Assembly (NCBI RefSeq): GCF_021532275.1
Contig: NZ_JACBOT010000024.1
Span: 124,001 to 188,000 of the forward strand
DNA length: 64,000 bases
Source of the DNA: Brevibacterium sp. UCMA 11754
GTDB taxonomy: Bacteria; Actinomycetota; Actinomycetes; Actinomycetales; Brevibacteriaceae
Reading direction: 5' to 3'
Shown here: positions 1 to 8,942 of the stretch, one piece after another
Position numbering within the stretch: position 1 is the first letter of the stretch
How the letters are laid out: every line of letters begins with the position of its first letter
Notes under the pieces: model-generated
What the model saw: the letters and a program-made list of their open reading frames with translations, nothing else
Told to the model about the DNA's origin: nothing
Databases searched by the model: none
Translations under genes and position numbers: made by a program

Positions 1-161
1 GTCGACTTTCCCGAACCGGACTCTCCGACGATGCCCAGTGTCTGCCGCCGGTGGACATCGAAGGAGACTCCCTCGACTGCAGTGAATTTCTCTCTGCGGC
101 CGGTGCGGAACTCCTTGCTCAGATCATTGGCTGCCAGCAGCGGCGTGGCGATGTCGCTCAT
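1..161 (-). CDS. Oligopeptide/dipeptide ABC transporter ATPase, second subunit (partial)
   Basis: Only the first 53 codons are in the window; the gene continues beyond base 1. The N-terminus is typical of OppF/DppF ATPases: a short strand, a loop, then a Walker A motif GESGSGKS at residues 46-53 right at the edge. It would energise peptide import together with the ATPase encoded just upstream. The ATG at 161 lies two bases after the stop of that gene, and a run of G about nine bases upstream can serve as ribosome binding site. It is the last visible gene of a five-gene minus-strand operon (binding protein, two permeases, two ATPases). Substrate specificity cannot be read from the sequence. 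Confidence 0.85.
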   Translation of the reverse strand, partial: MSDIATPLLAANDLSKEFRTGRREKFTAVEGVSFDVHRRQTLGIVGESGSGKS

Positions 162-163
162 GC

Positions 164-1012
164 TCAACTGCCCCCTTTCGTGAGAATGGGCTCGGGAAGA
201 TCGACGACGTCGTCGAGGCGCGGTGTCGCTGCGAGCAGCGCTTTGGTGTAGTCGTTGCCCGGGTTCGAGAAGATCTGCTCGGCAGTGCCCTGTTCGACGG
301 TTTGGCCGAATCGCATCACCGTCACATGGTCGGAGATCTGACTGACGACGGCCAGGTCGTGGGTGATGAACAGCATCGCCGCCTGCGTCATCTCCTGCAC
401 CTCGGCGAGCAGGTCGAGGATCTGGGCTTGGACGGTGACGTCGAGGGCCGTTGTCGGTTCGTCGGCGATGATGAGGTCGGGTTCGCACACGAGCGCCATC
501 GCGATCATCACTCTTTGGCGCATACCCCCGGAGAACTGATGAGGGTAGTATCCGACGCGGCCGGCGGCGTCGGGGATGCGCACTCGATCCATCGCCTCGG
601 CGGCCTTCCTCATCGCCGCTGCCTTCGTACCTCCCTTATGAGCACGGTAGGCCTCGGCGATCTGGAAGCCGACCGTGTAGTAGGGGTTGAGCGAGGACAG
701 GGGATCCTGGAAGATCATCGCGATCTGGTCGCCGCGGGTCCGCCGCATCGAGGCATCGGACCGGTGGAGCAGTTCATCGCCGTGAAATCGGACTGATCCT
801 GTTGTCGTCGCCTCCTTCGGCAGGAGGCCCATGATCGCCAGCGAGGTCATCGACTTGCCCGATCCTGATTCGCCGACCAGTCCCATCGTCTGGCCCCGTG
901 CGATGTCGAATGAGCTTCCGTCGACGACGACGCCGAGCGGAAATTCGATGCGAAGATCCCGCACGGACAGGACCGGAGCCTCACTTGCCGCTCTCGACGG
1001 GTGTGCGCTCAT
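164..1012 (-). CDS. Oligopeptide/dipeptide ABC transporter ATPase, first subunit (OppD/DppD type)
   Basis: A 282-residue nucleotide-binding subunit of a peptide-type ABC importer, acting at the inner face of the membrane. Visible motifs are Walker A GESGSGKS near residue 50, the signature FSGGMRQRV, and Walker B LIIADEPTTALDV, followed by the H-loop ITHDL. The open frame extends further upstream but that part is arginine-rich out-of-frame translation of the permease; the ATG at 1012 overlaps the permease stop by four bases (ATGA), which indicates translational coupling. Length is a little short of the usual OppD (about 320), so the C-terminal oligopeptide-transporter extension is reduced. Confidence 0.93.
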   Translation of the reverse strand: MSAHPSRAASEAPVLSVRDLRIEFPLGVVVDGSSFDIARGQTMGLVGESGSGKSMTSLAIMGLLPKEATTTGSVRFHGDELLHRSDASMRRTRGDQIAMIFQDPLSSLNPYYTVGFQIAEAYRAHKGGTKAAAMRKAAEAMDRVRIPDAAGRVGYYPHQFSGGMRQRVMIAMALVCEPDLIIADEPTTALDVTVQAQILDLLAEVQEMTQAAMLFITHDLAVVSQISDHVTVMRFGQTVEQGTAEQIFSNPGNDYTKALLAATPRLDDVVDLPEPILTKGGS

Positions 1013-2004
1013 GAGGTGCTCACTCTCACTCGGGGGTCGAGCACCCGGTAGAGCAGGTCGACCACAATGTTGGCGATGATCACGGCGAAGGCTGCCACGA
1101 GCGTGACTCCCATGATCACGGGCTGATCGTTGACGGCGATCGCGTCGTAGGCGTATCGGCCGACGCCGTTCAGTCCGAAGACCGTCTCGGTGATGAGGGC
1201 TCCGCCCAGCAGGGTGGCGAAGTCGACGCCCAGGAGTGTGACGATCGGGGTCAGTGACGGACGCAGTCCGTGCCGGATGAGGACGGCGCTGCGTCCCAGG
1301 CCCTTGGCACGGGCCGTGCGCATGAAGTTCTCTCCCATGGTGTCGATGACATTGGTCCTCGTCAGCCGCGCATACATCGACGCGTACATGAGCGCAAGCA
1401 CCATCCACGGCATGAGGTAGGCCTGGAACCACTGCACTGGGCTGTCAGTGAACGGGACCACCGTCGGGAACGGCAGCCATTGGAGCTGCACGACGAGGAG
1501 GTATTGCAGCACCAGGGCCACGAAGTAGTTCGGCAGGGAGATCCCGGCCAGGGCGAACATCATCGCTCCTTTATCCCACCAGGTGCCTTCCTTCACAGCG
1601 CTGATCACGCCTGCAGCCACGCCGGAGAGCAGCCACAGGACCGCGGCACCGACGGCGATGGTCACCGAGACGGGCAGACGATCGACGATCCCCTGCAGGA
1701 CATCCTGATTGGTCTGGAACGAGTACCCGATGCACGGGGCGTTGCAGTGGACCACCGAGGCACCCGAACCGTAGTCGCGGCCGACGAAGATCGCGGCGAG
1801 GAACGTGAAGAACTGAGTGAAGAACGGTTCGTTGAGTCCCAGCTGGTCCCGGATCGCCTCGATCCTCTCCGGGGTGCAGGTCTGGCCGCAGATGCTGGCG
1901 GCCGGATCCGGTGAGAGTTGGAAGAAGATGATGAAGGTGAAGAACACGACGAGCAGCATGATGATCAGAGCCGCGAACAGTCGTTTGACGAGATAGATGG
2001 CCAT
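1009..2004 (-). CDS. ABC transporter permease, OppB/DppB type
   Basis: A 331-residue integral membrane subunit. It starts with MAIYLVKRLFAALI, a first membrane helix typical of the OppB/DppB family, has an extracytoplasmic loop at about residues 35-100, and further helices with the BPD_transp_1 EAA-like loop around ARAKGLGRSAVLIRHGLRPS. It forms the translocation channel with the second permease. The loop carries four cysteines (CGQTC and HCNAPC) that could form disulfides outside the cell; this is inference. The start ATG at 2004 touches the stop of the upstream permease gene, and its stop overlaps the ATPase start, so the genes are tightly coupled. Confidence 0.93.
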   Translation of the reverse strand: MAIYLVKRLFAALIIMLLVVFFTFIIFFQLSPDPAASICGQTCTPERIEAIRDQLGLNEPFFTQFFTFLAAIFVGRDYGSGASVVHCNAPCIGYSFQTNQDVLQGIVDRLPVSVTIAVGAAVLWLLSGVAAGVISAVKEGTWWDKGAMMFALAGISLPNYFVALVLQYLLVVQLQWLPFPTVVPFTDSPVQWFQAYLMPWMVLALMYASMYARLTRTNVIDTMGENFMRTARAKGLGRSAVLIRHGLRPSLTPIVTLLGVDFATLLGGALITETVFGLNGVGRYAYDAIAVNDQPVIMGVTLVAAFAVIIANIVVDLLYRVLDPRVRVSTS

Positions 2005-2948
2005 CAGAGTCCTCCCGCCCAGATCTTCTGGAGGTTGTCACCGAGCACTGTGAACGACAGCACTGTGAGGAACAGGAACATACCCGGTATGGCGAAGAAC
2101 ATCGGATCGCTGGAGTACCAGGTCACCGCCGATGCGATCATCTGCCCCCACGAGGGATCGGGTGGAGTGATGCCCACTCCGAGGAAGGACAGTCCGGCCT
2201 CAGTGGCGATGAACGTCGGCACCGCCAGCGTGGCCATGACGACGATGGTTCCCGAAAGGTTGGGAAGCACTTCCCGGAATACCAGCGGAACCCAGCCGGC
2301 ACCCGATGTCCGGGCCGCCTCGACGAATTCACGATTCTTCAGTGACAGAGTCTGGCCACGGATCACGCGGGCCGTGGCCGGCCAGGAGAAGAGGCTGAGC
2401 ACGAGGACGAGGAGCAGAGGACGGTTCCCCTGCGGCAGGGCCGAAAGGATCGCGATCATGAAGATCAGTGCCGGGAACGCCATGAGAAAGTCCATCACCC
2501 GGGAGATCACGGCATCGACGAACCCTCCGAGAAAACCGGCGATCACGCCCATAACCACGCCGATGACCATGGTGATCGCGGTTGCGCCGATGCCGATGAG
2601 CATCGAGACACGCGCGCCGTAGGCGATCCGAGCGAAGATGTCACGGCCGTTCTGGGGTTCGACTCCCATCCAATGCTCGGCACTGATGCCACCGAACGCG
2701 CCGTGCGGCAACCCACCCAGTGCCGGGTCCACGGCTCCTTCGTCGAATTCGTAGGGGCTGTAGCCGGAGAGCTGAGTAATGAGCGGAGCGAAGATCGCGA
2801 GGAGGACGATGAAGACGAGGAACCCGGTGGACAGAATCACTGTCGGTTTGCGCAGGATCCGCTTCAAGGTTCCCAGCCCGGGGGAAAAATCCTCCCCCGG
2901 GCTGGGCCGACCGAAGTCCTCGACCTGATTCGAAAGCGAAGTAGTCAC
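2004..2948 (-). CDS. ABC transporter permease, OppC/DppC type
   Basis: A 314-residue permease with an N-terminal cytoplasmic stretch, a first helix near residues 37-58 (OppC_N-like), and a BPD_transp_1 domain with the conserved EAARTSGAGWVPLVFREVLPN loop region. The GTG at 2948 is chosen as start because GGAAGGA lies about ten bases upstream, inside the last codons of the binding-protein gene; the longer frame upstream is serine/arginine-rich and overlaps that gene. It pairs with the OppB-type permease immediately downstream to form the channel of a peptide or related solute importer. Confidence 0.9.
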   Translation of the reverse strand: MTTSLSNQVEDFGRPSPGEDFSPGLGTLKRILRKPTVILSTGFLVFIVLLAIFAPLITQLSGYSPYEFDEGAVDPALGGLPHGAFGGISAEHWMGVEPQNGRDIFARIAYGARVSMLIGIGATAITMVIGVVMGVIAGFLGGFVDAVISRVMDFLMAFPALIFMIAILSALPQGNRPLLLVLVLSLFSWPATARVIRGQTLSLKNREFVEAARTSGAGWVPLVFREVLPNLSGTIVVMATLAVPTFIATEAGLSFLGVGITPPDPSWGQMIASAVTWYSSDPMFFAIPGMFLFLTVLSFTVLGDNLQKIWAGGL

Positions 2949-2955
2949 GAGTGAA

Positions 2956-4701
2956 CTATCCTTCCGGCTTGAGTAGCCCCAGCTGCGAGTAGTCGATGTA
3001 TCCGGTCTTGGACGGATTGGCGAACGCTCCGCCGACGTTCGAGCCAACGAGCTGCAGAGGGCGCGGGCGGACCAGAGACACGACGGGAGCGAGCTCGAGG
3101 ACCTGTTCGTTGATCTCGGCATAGGCCGCTGTCTTGTCGTCGAGATCGGGCATGACTGCCGCCTCGGCGAGGGCCTTGTTCAGTTTCGGATCATCGATCT
3201 GGGACTGATTGAGGTTGCCGGTCTTCGTGATTCGCTCACCGTCGAACAGGGGTCCCAACAGCGGTTCGCCGGAGAACCAGCCATTGGAGCACCAGCCGGT
3301 GATCGCAAGCTCGTTCTGCTGGCTCGGTGTGGCCAGGACCTCGTAGAACTTCGCCTGGTCGATGACGTTGAGTTTGACCTCGATGCCGACCTTCTTCAGT
3401 GACTGCTGCACCGCCTCGGCCTGCGCCTGCCACATCGGCAGCGCACGTACGTCCATGGTCAGTTTGAGGTTCTCCGCGCCTGCTTCTTTGAGCATGGCCT
3501 TGGCCTTCTCAGGATCGCCCGTGTTTCCCTCAGTGGCGTAGGGATCGGTGTCGTCGTACTGCGGAACGCTGGGAAGCAGCTGGTTCGGTGCGACATCGGC
3601 CAGCTGTGGGCCGCCGCTGGCGTTGACCACGCTCGACTTGTCCACAGCCCAGTTGATGGCTTGTCGGACCTTCTTATCTCCCAATGGCTCCTTGGCGTTG
3701 TTCATGACCATGAAGTAATTGCAGGAGGGCATGCTCTGCACTGTGCGCTCAGAGAGCTTGGGATCCTGGGTGATCTTCGCGAGGTTGGCCGCGACCACCG
3801 GGTTGGTCGACGCCGAGACCGCGTTGGCATCGTCGCCCTGGCCGGAGATCATCCGCTGATCGATCGTGTTCTGATCGAGGCTGACTGTGAACTTGTAGCC
3901 GTCTGGATAGGCTGGGCGAATGTCGTCGGTCTCGGCATCCCAGTTCTCGTTGCGGACCAACGTCAGCGACTCGCCGCGCTTGTACTCGTCGACTTTGTAC
4001 GGCCCCGACGAGATCGGATCCTTCTGGATCTGGTCGACCTTGGTCACCTTGTCCTTCGGGAACGGGGCTCCCGGTGCAGTGGCAACGACATTCGGGAAGT
4101 CGGCCATCGGCTTATTCGTCTCGATCGTGATCGTCCGATCATCAACGACCTTGATCGAGTCGAGGCCTTCAGGGTCCTCGAAGACACCCTCGTAGTCCTT
4201 GGCACCCTTGACGTAGTTCTGCAGATAGTCGAGGCCGATGGCAAGCGACGGGTCGAAGGCATGTTCGAAACCGAACTTCACGTCTTCCGCCGTGATCGGC
4301 GTTCCGTCTTCGAACGTGATTCCTTCTTTGAGTTTGAAGGTCCACTCGGTGGCGTCTTCGTTTGAGGTACCCGTATCTTCGGCCAGATCGCCGACGAGTT
4401 CGAGTTCTCCGGACTCTCGGTTGTATTTGTACTGAGTGAGGTTGCGGTAGAGGAGGTTGTAGAGGTTGAGGACGTTGCCGTCGCTGCCCATAGCAGGATC
4501 CAGATGAGAGAAATCGACTCCACCCAACACTTCGACGACGCCGCCCTTATGCGGATCACCGGTGTACGAGGCGAAGCCCGTCTTATCGTCGACGACCGAT
4601 TGAGCGTCCCCGCCCTTGCTCGAACTCCCATTTCCACAGGCGCTCACAAGCATCGTGGCGGCAGCGGCGATCGCAACCATCGACATAGCTCGCTTGTTCA
4701 T
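2956..4701 (-). CDS. Solute-binding lipoprotein of a peptide ABC transporter (SBP family 5)
   Basis: A 581-residue extracytoplasmic binding protein. It has a lipoprotein signal with lipobox LVSAC (Cys about residue 22), a Gly/Ser-rich linker, and the SBP_bac_5 fold seen in stretches such as DLAEDTGTSNEDATEWTFKLKEG and the GITFEDGTPITAEDVKFGFEH family signature. It captures substrate and hands it to the OppB/OppC-type channel. It is first in the operon; the ATG at 4701 is preceded by GAAGGAGA a few bases upstream. The 220-bp gap to the divergent RpiR-type regulator at 4922 is the likely shared control region. Substrate is unknown; peptides, nickel or sugars are all handled by family 5 proteins. 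Confidence 0.92.
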   Translation of the reverse strand: MNKRAMSMVAIAAAATMLVSACGNGSSSKGGDAQSVVDDKTGFASYTGDPHKGGVVEVLGGVDFSHLDPAMGSDGNVLNLYNLLYRNLTQYKYNRESGELELVGDLAEDTGTSNEDATEWTFKLKEGITFEDGTPITAEDVKFGFEHAFDPSLAIGLDYLQNYVKGAKDYEGVFEDPEGLDSIKVVDDRTITIETNKPMADFPNVVATAPGAPFPKDKVTKVDQIQKDPISSGPYKVDEYKRGESLTLVRNENWDAETDDIRPAYPDGYKFTVSLDQNTIDQRMISGQGDDANAVSASTNPVVAANLAKITQDPKLSERTVQSMPSCNYFMVMNNAKEPLGDKKVRQAINWAVDKSSVVNASGGPQLADVAPNQLLPSVPQYDDTDPYATEGNTGDPEKAKAMLKEAGAENLKLTMDVRALPMWQAQAEAVQQSLKKVGIEVKLNVIDQAKFYEVLATPSQQNELAITGWCSNGWFSGEPLLGPLFDGERITKTGNLNQSQIDDPKLNKALAEAAVMPDLDDKTAAYAEINEQVLELAPVVSLVRPRPLQLVGSNVGGAFANPSKTGYIDYSQLGLLKPEG

Positions 4702-4921
4702 GAAAAGTCTCCTTCGACTGTTCCGTCATGATGCGTGGTTCAGAGTCCGCGAGTGACCGCACCCCACCTCCTGCAGTGTCTGTTGCAACCTCCGCCTCCA
4801 TCATTACCGCTGTTATCAGCGATAAGACCGGAACTTTAGGCGCTCCAACCGCGAAGAAGTGACCTCAACCACATCTCGTATACAATCAGATCGCAACGTT
4901 CATTGCAATAGGAGATTCATA
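4702..4921. promoter_or_regulatory. Divergent control region between ABC importer and RpiR regulator
   Basis: The 220 bp between the two divergent starts must carry both promoters. A partly symmetric stretch GCAACGTTCATTGCAA at 4893-4908 sits just ahead of the regulator's ribosome binding site (AGGAG, 4910-4914) and shares the GCAACGTT core with the palindrome at 7266-7281. Whether it is an RpiR-family operator is inference. Confidence 0.4.
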
Positions 4922-5770
4922 GTGGGAATCATCGCGACATGGCTGGAACACCTCATGTCTCAGCGCAAACTGTCCCCGGGGACAACGACAGTACTCAAGG
5001 CGATTGCCGACGATCCCGAAAGAGCTTCGTACTGCAGTGCTGCAGCACTCGCCGAGGCTGCTGGGGTCAACGTCGCCACTGTTGTCCGAGCTGCGCAGGC
5101 CATCGATTTCACCGGGTGGTCGGAACTGTCGACTGAGATTCGGAATCGATTTCTCTCGTCATTGGATGCCGACAAACATTTTGTTCGCAACACGACCATC
5201 GGCACGGGTCAGGCTGTGAAGTCGATTCGCAAAGATCTCGAGCTCCTCGGTCTTCTTTCAGAGTCACTCTCCGATGCATCAATCACAACAATTGCCGAAA
5301 TGATCACTTCGTCGCGATCGACCAAGGTACTTGCCACTGGCGCATACGTGGCCCCGGGCGCAGTTTTGGCTCACAATGCACAGGGCCTGGGCTATAACGT
5401 GTCGCTCAGTGATGGTTCGACAACAAGCATGATCAACGACGTTCGCCTACTGCAGCCGGGCGACTGCCTGCTGACCTTTTCCATCTGGAAGACCAGTTCA
5501 AGCATCGTTCCACTGTGTGAACTCGCCAAAGAACGGGGGGTGCGGTTGATCGTCATTGCCGACCAGCATTCGCAACTGGCCGAACTCGCCGATCAACTCG
5601 TCCTTGTCCCTTCCGAAGGCGTCGGCCCGATGGCCTCAGTGACCTGCGCGGTCAGTGTCGCCCAGAGCATCGTGGGTGCGATTGCGAACGTCGACACACA
5701 GCATTCTGCCGCGATGCTCGAGGAGCTGCAGACCATGTGGTCGCGCACCCAAGCGGTGATCAGTGACTGA
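4922..5770 (+). CDS. RpiR/MurR-family transcriptional regulator with SIS domain
   Basis: A 282-residue regulator: an N-terminal winged helix-turn-helix of the HTH_6 type (residues about 1-75, including CSAAALAEAAGVNVATVVRAAQ) and a C-terminal SIS sugar-phosphate-binding domain (about 110-240, with STKVLATGAYV and LTFSIWKTSSS). RpiR proteins usually sense phosphosugars and control adjacent transport genes. The start is set at GTG 4922 because AGGAG lies seven bases upstream; an in-frame GTG at 4859 has no such site. It is transcribed divergently from the five-gene ABC importer, which is its most likely target. Confidence 0.88.
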   Translation: MGIIATWLEHLMSQRKLSPGTTTVLKAIADDPERASYCSAAALAEAAGVNVATVVRAAQAIDFTGWSELSTEIRNRFLSSLDADKHFVRNTTIGTGQAVKSIRKDLELLGLLSESLSDASITTIAEMITSSRSTKVLATGAYVAPGAVLAHNAQGLGYNVSLSDGSTTSMINDVRLLQPGDCLLTFSIWKTSSSIVPLCELAKERGVRLIVIADQHSQLAELADQLVLVPSEGVGPMASVTCAVSVAQSIVGAIANVDTQHSAAMLEELQTMWSRTQAVISD

Positions 5771-6041
5771 CTGCGCGAAGTACGCAACTCCACGATGCCT
5801 CAAGGCCTTTCCCCTCACAGACAGGTTCAGTCGTATTTCTCCCGTGACAATCGCAATCAAGAGCACAGAGAATATTGCTGACAATACTCGCCGCCATCCA
5901 CCATTGCCGACGTAGCTGCCGAATTTGCGTCGCCACACTTTGCCAAGCTGTCATTAGATCCTGGGTAGGGCCATGTTTTCCGATCGCTTGAATCCTGTGA
6001 AACTATGATGGCTTGAGGAGCACACACGGAGAAGTGGTTTT

Positions 6042-7133
6042 ATGACTGATGACGCTGGGAGCAAACGAGCCAAGCCCCGACCTAGCATCAAAGACGTCGC
6101 CGCGTTAGCCGGAGTGTCATGGCGCACAGTGTCCAACGTCATCCATGGGCACCGATACCTTAGGCCGGAGACGAAGGCCAAGGTTGAGGACGCAATTGCC
6201 GAACTGGGATACAAACCCCAGACGGCAGCACGGCAGCTGCGCACTGGACGCAGCAACCTCATCACTCTCGCCATCCCCTACATCGATCATCCCTACTTCG
6301 CCAGCCTGGCGCACGCCGTCGTCGAAGCAGCAAAGTCCTATGACTACACCGTGCTGATCGACGAGACGCGTGGTCTGGCTGAGAAGGAAGTACAGGTAGC
6401 CCGCGGCTACCAAAGCAGCCATTCCGACGGCATCATCTTCAGTCCCCTGACTCTGCCGGTCGACTCAATTCTGGCTGCCCGCGACAAGACACCACTCGTG
6501 TTGCTCGGCGAGCATACCCTCGACCCCAGGATCGACCATGTCACTGCCGACAACGTCGAATCGACACGTGAAGCGACCGAGCATCTCATCTCACTCGGTC
6601 ATCGCCGAATCGCGTTCCTCGGATACCTCACCGAAGGCACACTCGGCACAGGGGATCTCCGCCTCAAAGGCTACCGCCGCGCCCTCGCCGCTGCGGAGAT
6701 CGACGAGGACCCGGACCTCATCATCGGCGCCGCCACACAGACCACCGTTTCCGAACCTGCCAGTGCAGAGAGCGACTACTCCCGCGAGGAGGGCTACGCC
6801 CGCGCTCAACAGATTCTGCTCCTGCGCGAGACATCTGAGATCGATGCGGTGGTATGCGCAAACGATCTCCTGGCTATCGGCCTGCTTCGTGCATTCCGAG
6901 AAGCCGGCGTGAACGTGCCAGGCGAGGTAGCCGTCACGGGTTGGGACAACACCCCGGAAGGCGGATTCTCTGCCCCGACGCTCACGACCGTCGCGCCCGA
7001 TATGGATGCAATCGCTCGGTTCGCCATTGAGGCGGTGCATCGACGCATCCTGGGCTCAAGTGATGCCCCGATCGGACGCGTTGCTCCGCACCGTCTGGTG
7101 ATCCGCGAGTCAACAGCGGGCGGATTGCTCTAG
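6042..7133 (+). CDS. LacI-family transcriptional regulator
   Basis: A 363-residue LacI/GalR regulator. The N-terminal HTH reads SIKDVAALAGVSWRTVSNVI at about residues 11-30, followed by the hinge helix region AARQLRTGRS, then a periplasmic-binding-protein-like sensor domain (Peripla_BP_3 type). Residues about 225-250 contain an acidic Thr/Ser-rich insertion in the sensor domain. It lies upstream of a GPH sugar symporter and a DUF2804 gene in the same direction, so it probably controls uptake and use of a sugar or glycoside. A perfect palindrome at 7266-7281 in front of the symporter is its best candidate operator. Confidence 0.9.
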   Translation: MTDDAGSKRAKPRPSIKDVAALAGVSWRTVSNVIHGHRYLRPETKAKVEDAIAELGYKPQTAARQLRTGRSNLITLAIPYIDHPYFASLAHAVVEAAKSYDYTVLIDETRGLAEKEVQVARGYQSSHSDGIIFSPLTLPVDSILAARDKTPLVLLGEHTLDPRIDHVTADNVESTREATEHLISLGHRRIAFLGYLTEGTLGTGDLRLKGYRRALAAAEIDEDPDLIIGAATQTTVSEPASAESDYSREEGYARAQQILLLRETSEIDAVVCANDLLAIGLLRAFREAGVNVPGEVAVTGWDNTPEGGFSAPTLTTVAPDMDAIARFAIEAVHRRILGSSDAPIGRVAPHRLVIRESTAGGLL

Positions 7134-7471
7134 CCGCCCCAACCGAGCTTCTGATTTTGCCCGTGACAGTTCGAAACTGGCTTCCTCGCGCTTTCTGACG
7201 TCGCGACCACAACGGCTCCGCCTCTTGTCGACTCCTTTCTCTCTCGTTGTCTCTGTGCTTCAATTATTGCAACGTTGCAATACGCACGATGATCTGTTTA
7301 GATTTCTTTACAGAGCACCTTCGTAGGGCCCCATAGTCTCGCCGACTCTGCTCAGACTTGTCTGTTTGTCTTCACGATCGGAAATCACCATGTGTGGGTC
7401 GTGAACAGCACTACCGCCGAATAGCGCGTTAGAAGTGAGAACTTTGACGCCTGGAATGACCAAGGAAGCTC
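7134..7471 (+). other. 338-bp intergenic region with operator candidate and a 15-bp direct repeat
   Basis: No gene is seen here. It holds the 16-bp palindrome at 7266-7281 and the first copy (7401-7415) of GTGAACAGCACTACC; the second copy (7478-7492) is inside the first codons of the symporter gene. AAGGAAG at 7462-7468 is the ribosome binding site of that gene. Confidence 0.6.
7266..7281. promoter_or_regulatory. Candidate LacI-family operator
   Basis: ATTGCAACGTTGCAAT is a perfect 16-bp palindrome with the central CG typical of LacI-family sites. It lies 190 bp ahead of the GPH symporter and 130 bp after the LacI-type gene. Binding by that regulator is inference. Confidence 0.6.
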
Positions 7472-8860
7472 ATGCCTGTGAACAGCACTACCAGTCCGAT
7501 CAAGCGGCAAGACCCCGAGAAGCCGGGCTTCGTCGAGAAACTCGGCTACGGAATGGCAGGAGGCGCCAATAACGTCGTCTGGACCGGGATCTCGACCTTC
7601 CTCGTGTACTTCTACACCGACATTGTCGGCATCGCCGCCGGACTGATCGGCACGATCTTCCTCTTCTCCCGCCTCGTCGACGGTGCCAGCGATGTGGTGA
7701 TGGGCGTAGTCCTCGATAAGACCCGCACTCGGTTCGGAAAAGCACGACCATGGCTCCTGTGGATGGCGCTGCCATTCTCAGTGGTCGCGACCGCACTCTT
7801 CGCAGTTCCCGATGCGAGCGCTACCGTCCAGATCGTCTACGTCATCATCACATACAACATTGCGCTTCTCGTCTACACCGCCGTGGAGATTCCGCATGGC
7901 ACGCTCGGTGCGCTGATGACCTATGACCAGCACCAGCGTTCGGTGCTCAATGTGGCGAAGATGGTCGGCGCCTATGTTGCCATCATCGCCATTACGAATA
8001 TCACCTTGCCGATCGTCGACTTCTTCGGCGGTGGCCAAGCTGGCTGGGTCTACGCATTCATCCTCTTCGGACTCGTTGCCGCAGCAACGTATTTCTTCAC
8101 CTTCTGGTCCACAAAAGAACGGACGGATCCAGTCGGCAGCAAGCAGAACAAGGACAGGCCAACGGTCAAAGCCAGCCTGATCTCACTGGTACGCAACAAG
8201 TACTGGTTCATCGCGACCCTGGTCCTTCTGCTCATGTACGTCTACAACGCGATCACCGCCGGAGTCGCGATCTACTACTCTGAATATGTGCTCGGGTCCC
8301 CCGCGCTGGTCGGCCTCGTCGCCACTGCGCTGACTCTCGCCACCTTGGGCGGCATGCTCCTCGTCGTGCCCATCACTCGTCGATTCGGCAAGCGCAATAC
8401 GGCAATCGTAGGCTGCCTGATCGCAGTCGCCGGATCGCTCATCATCTTCTTTGTTCCCGACAGCACCGCCGTCGTCGTCATCGGACAGGTCGTCCGCGGG
8501 ATCGGCAAGGCTGCGATCATGGGCGTCATCTTCGCCATGCTTGCCGACACGATGGAATACGGAGAGTGGAAGACAGGCATCCGCATCGAAGGGCTCATCT
8601 ACAGCGGAGCAAGCATGGGGATCAAGGTCGGCACCGGACTCGGAAGCGCACTGATCGGCTGGGGACTTGCTGCCAGCGGGTACGTAGGAGGTCAGGAAAT
8701 ACAGTCCGCGGAATCGGTGACGATGATCTCGAACCTCTTCATCTGGGTGCCAACACTCGTGAGCGTGCTCATGGCTGTGCTCCTCTATTTCTTCAAGCTC
8801 GACAAGCAGTATCCGCAGATCCTTGAGGAGCTTCAGGCCATGAAGAGTGCGAAGGCCTGA
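7472..8860 (+). CDS. GPH-family (MelB/XynP type) sugar:cation symporter
   Basis: A 462-residue membrane protein of the glycoside-pentoside-hexuronide family in the major facilitator superfamily. It has about twelve hydrophobic segments and the family's N-terminal motif FLVYFYTDIVGI, then RLVDGASDVVMGVVLDKTRTRFGKARPWLL, which is the GPH cation/sugar-binding signature at about residues 67-95. The central cytoplasmic loop (about 210-235) is charged. It imports a sugar or glycoside with a cation. The ATG at 7472 has AAGGAAG just upstream. It lies between the LacI regulator and the DUF2804 gene; substrate is unknown. Confidence 0.93.
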   Translation: MPVNSTTSPIKRQDPEKPGFVEKLGYGMAGGANNVVWTGISTFLVYFYTDIVGIAAGLIGTIFLFSRLVDGASDVVMGVVLDKTRTRFGKARPWLLWMALPFSVVATALFAVPDASATVQIVYVIITYNIALLVYTAVEIPHGTLGALMTYDQHQRSVLNVAKMVGAYVAIIAITNITLPIVDFFGGGQAGWVYAFILFGLVAAATYFFTFWSTKERTDPVGSKQNKDRPTVKASLISLVRNKYWFIATLVLLLMYVYNAITAGVAIYYSEYVLGSPALVGLVATALTLATLGGMLLVVPITRRFGKRNTAIVGCLIAVAGSLIIFFVPDSTAVVVIGQVVRGIGKAAIMGVIFAMLADTMEYGEWKTGIRIEGLIYSGASMGIKVGTGLGSALIGWGLAASGYVGGQEIQSAESVTMISNLFIWVPTLVSVLMAVLLYFFKLDKQYPQILEELQAMKSAKA

Positions 8861-8942
8861 GAGCCGAAGACGAGATGTACGAGACACTCCGGCAATGACC
8901 AACACGAACCGAACTACCAATCAACCAGAACCAAGGACTCAA

